NCBI GenBank assembly: GCA_022450045.1
Contig: JAKURD010000002.1
Coordinates: 248,001 to 312,000, forward strand
Source: Gracilimonas sp.
GTDB lineage: Bacteria > Bacteroidota > Rhodothermia > Balneolales > Balneolaceae
Direction of reading: 5' to 3'
Length of the DNA stretch: 64,000 nt
Positions within the stretch are counted from its first letter, which is position 1, and every line of letters starts with the position of its first letter. The position numbers were made by a program, and so were the translations under genes. The notes beneath the pieces were generated by a model. The model did not search any database. It was not told the DNA's origin and saw nothing but the letters and a program-made list of their open reading frames with translations. This document shows positions 63,711 through 64,000 of the stretch, one piece after another.

Positions 63711-64000
63711 CTAACTTAGACACATGGAACCTACAAAAAACAACAAACATCTGGATGCTTTGGTAAAACAGTTATCGGAGCAATTAACCCAGGGAAAGCC
63801 CTTAACGGGTCAGAACGGGGTATTCACGCCCCTGCTCAAACGCGTGATAGAAGCGAGTCTGGAAGGTGAGATGGATGCTCATCTGGAACAGGAGAAGGGC
63901 ACGAGCTCCAATCGTCGTAATGGCCGTGGAAGCAAGAATGTGCAAAGCTCACTGGGAGGATTTGAGATTTTTACTCCCCGTGACCGCGATGGCAGTTTTT
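63684..64000 (+). mobile_element. IS256-type element, left end, continues past window
   Basis: Left boundary inferred near 63684, where GAGACTGTTCAATTAAGTGT resembles IS256-family terminal repeats and DUF3883 homology ends. Only the first ~317 bp are in the window. Confidence 0.65.
63724..64000 (+). CDS. IS256-family transposase, 3' end outside window
   Basis: Open frame from ATG 63724 to the window end (92 codons). NGVFTPLLKRVIEASLEGEM, then DAHLEQEKG, NRRNGRGSKNVQSSLGGFEI and FTPRDRDGSF are the conserved N-terminal block of IS256/mutator transposases. The DDE core lies beyond the window. Confidence 0.9.
   Translation, partial: MEPTKNNKHLDALVKQLSEQLTQGKPLTGQNGVFTPLLKRVIEASLEGEMDAHLEQEKGTSSNRRNGRGSKNVQSSLGGFEIFTPRDRDGSF

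Noticed and set aside
1..64000. CRISPR array
   Set aside because: No regularly spaced repeats; the only tandem array (44640-44698) has 11-12 bp units without spacers.

Overview
The window looks like a chromosomal segment of a marine or halophilic Bacteroidota/Balneolota-type bacterium. The evidence is indirect: several promoters match the TTG-N19-21-TAnnTTTG architecture of that group (for example the tRNA promoter at 33683-33714), and the gene repertoire fits (paired TonB proteins, DUF1844, short-form prolyl-tRNA synthetase, CrtI-type desaturase, tandem RND pumps). No rRNA or other species-level marker is present, so the genus is not assigned.

Layout. (1) 1-11.7 kb: envelope and surface-polymer genes. 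These are the end of an outer-membrane barrel, two glycosyltransferases, a flippase, a CDP-polyol phosphotransferase homologue, inositol-3-phosphate synthase coupled to a nucleotidyltransferase, a lipocalin-like protein and an MMPL exporter. (2) 11.7-14.9 kb: an accessory insert with a compact type II restriction-modification system (N4C methylase, MjaI-like nuclease, C protein with a recognisable C-box) between two attC-like structured sites, then a DUF2281 antitoxin with a broken PIN toxin. (3) 14.9-20.4 kb: two peptidases, a rhodanese, and an operon of an exported class V aminotransferase, a lipoprotein RidA and an M20 hydrolase. (4) 20.5-42.6 kb: mostly housekeeping genes: a two-permease RND efflux operon, transaldolase, histidine kinase, phytoene desaturase, RlpA, a nested pair of tRNA sequences, rhomboid, serC, DUF1015, DUF1844/Nudix, two TonB proteins, VanZ, NAD(P)HX repair and proS.

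(5) 42.8-64 kb: a mobile defence island starting in the anticodon arm of a tRNA-Met(CAT) gene. A tyrosine recombinase is followed by two small HTH regulators, each preceded by paired operator-like dyads, and then a complete six-gene type I BREX operon (brxA-brxB-brxC-pglX-pglZ-brxL) with a dyad overlapping its promoter. Beyond an IS481-type insertion lies a translationally coupled pair on the opposite strand, an HD dNTPase-like protein and a CYTH triphosphate-tunnel protein, then a DUF3883 protein whose C-terminus is cut off by an IS256-type element running off the window. The right end of the island is not in view.

The most unusual observations are (a) an intact tRNA-Thr(CGU) lodged inside the anticodon arm of a second tRNA-like sequence, with one good promoter in front of the outer one; (b) the HD-CYTH pair, whose predicted chemistries fit a dNTP-depletion module (dNTP to nucleoside plus triphosphate, then triphosphate hydrolysis); and (c) the restriction-modification cassette bracketed by attC-like sites.
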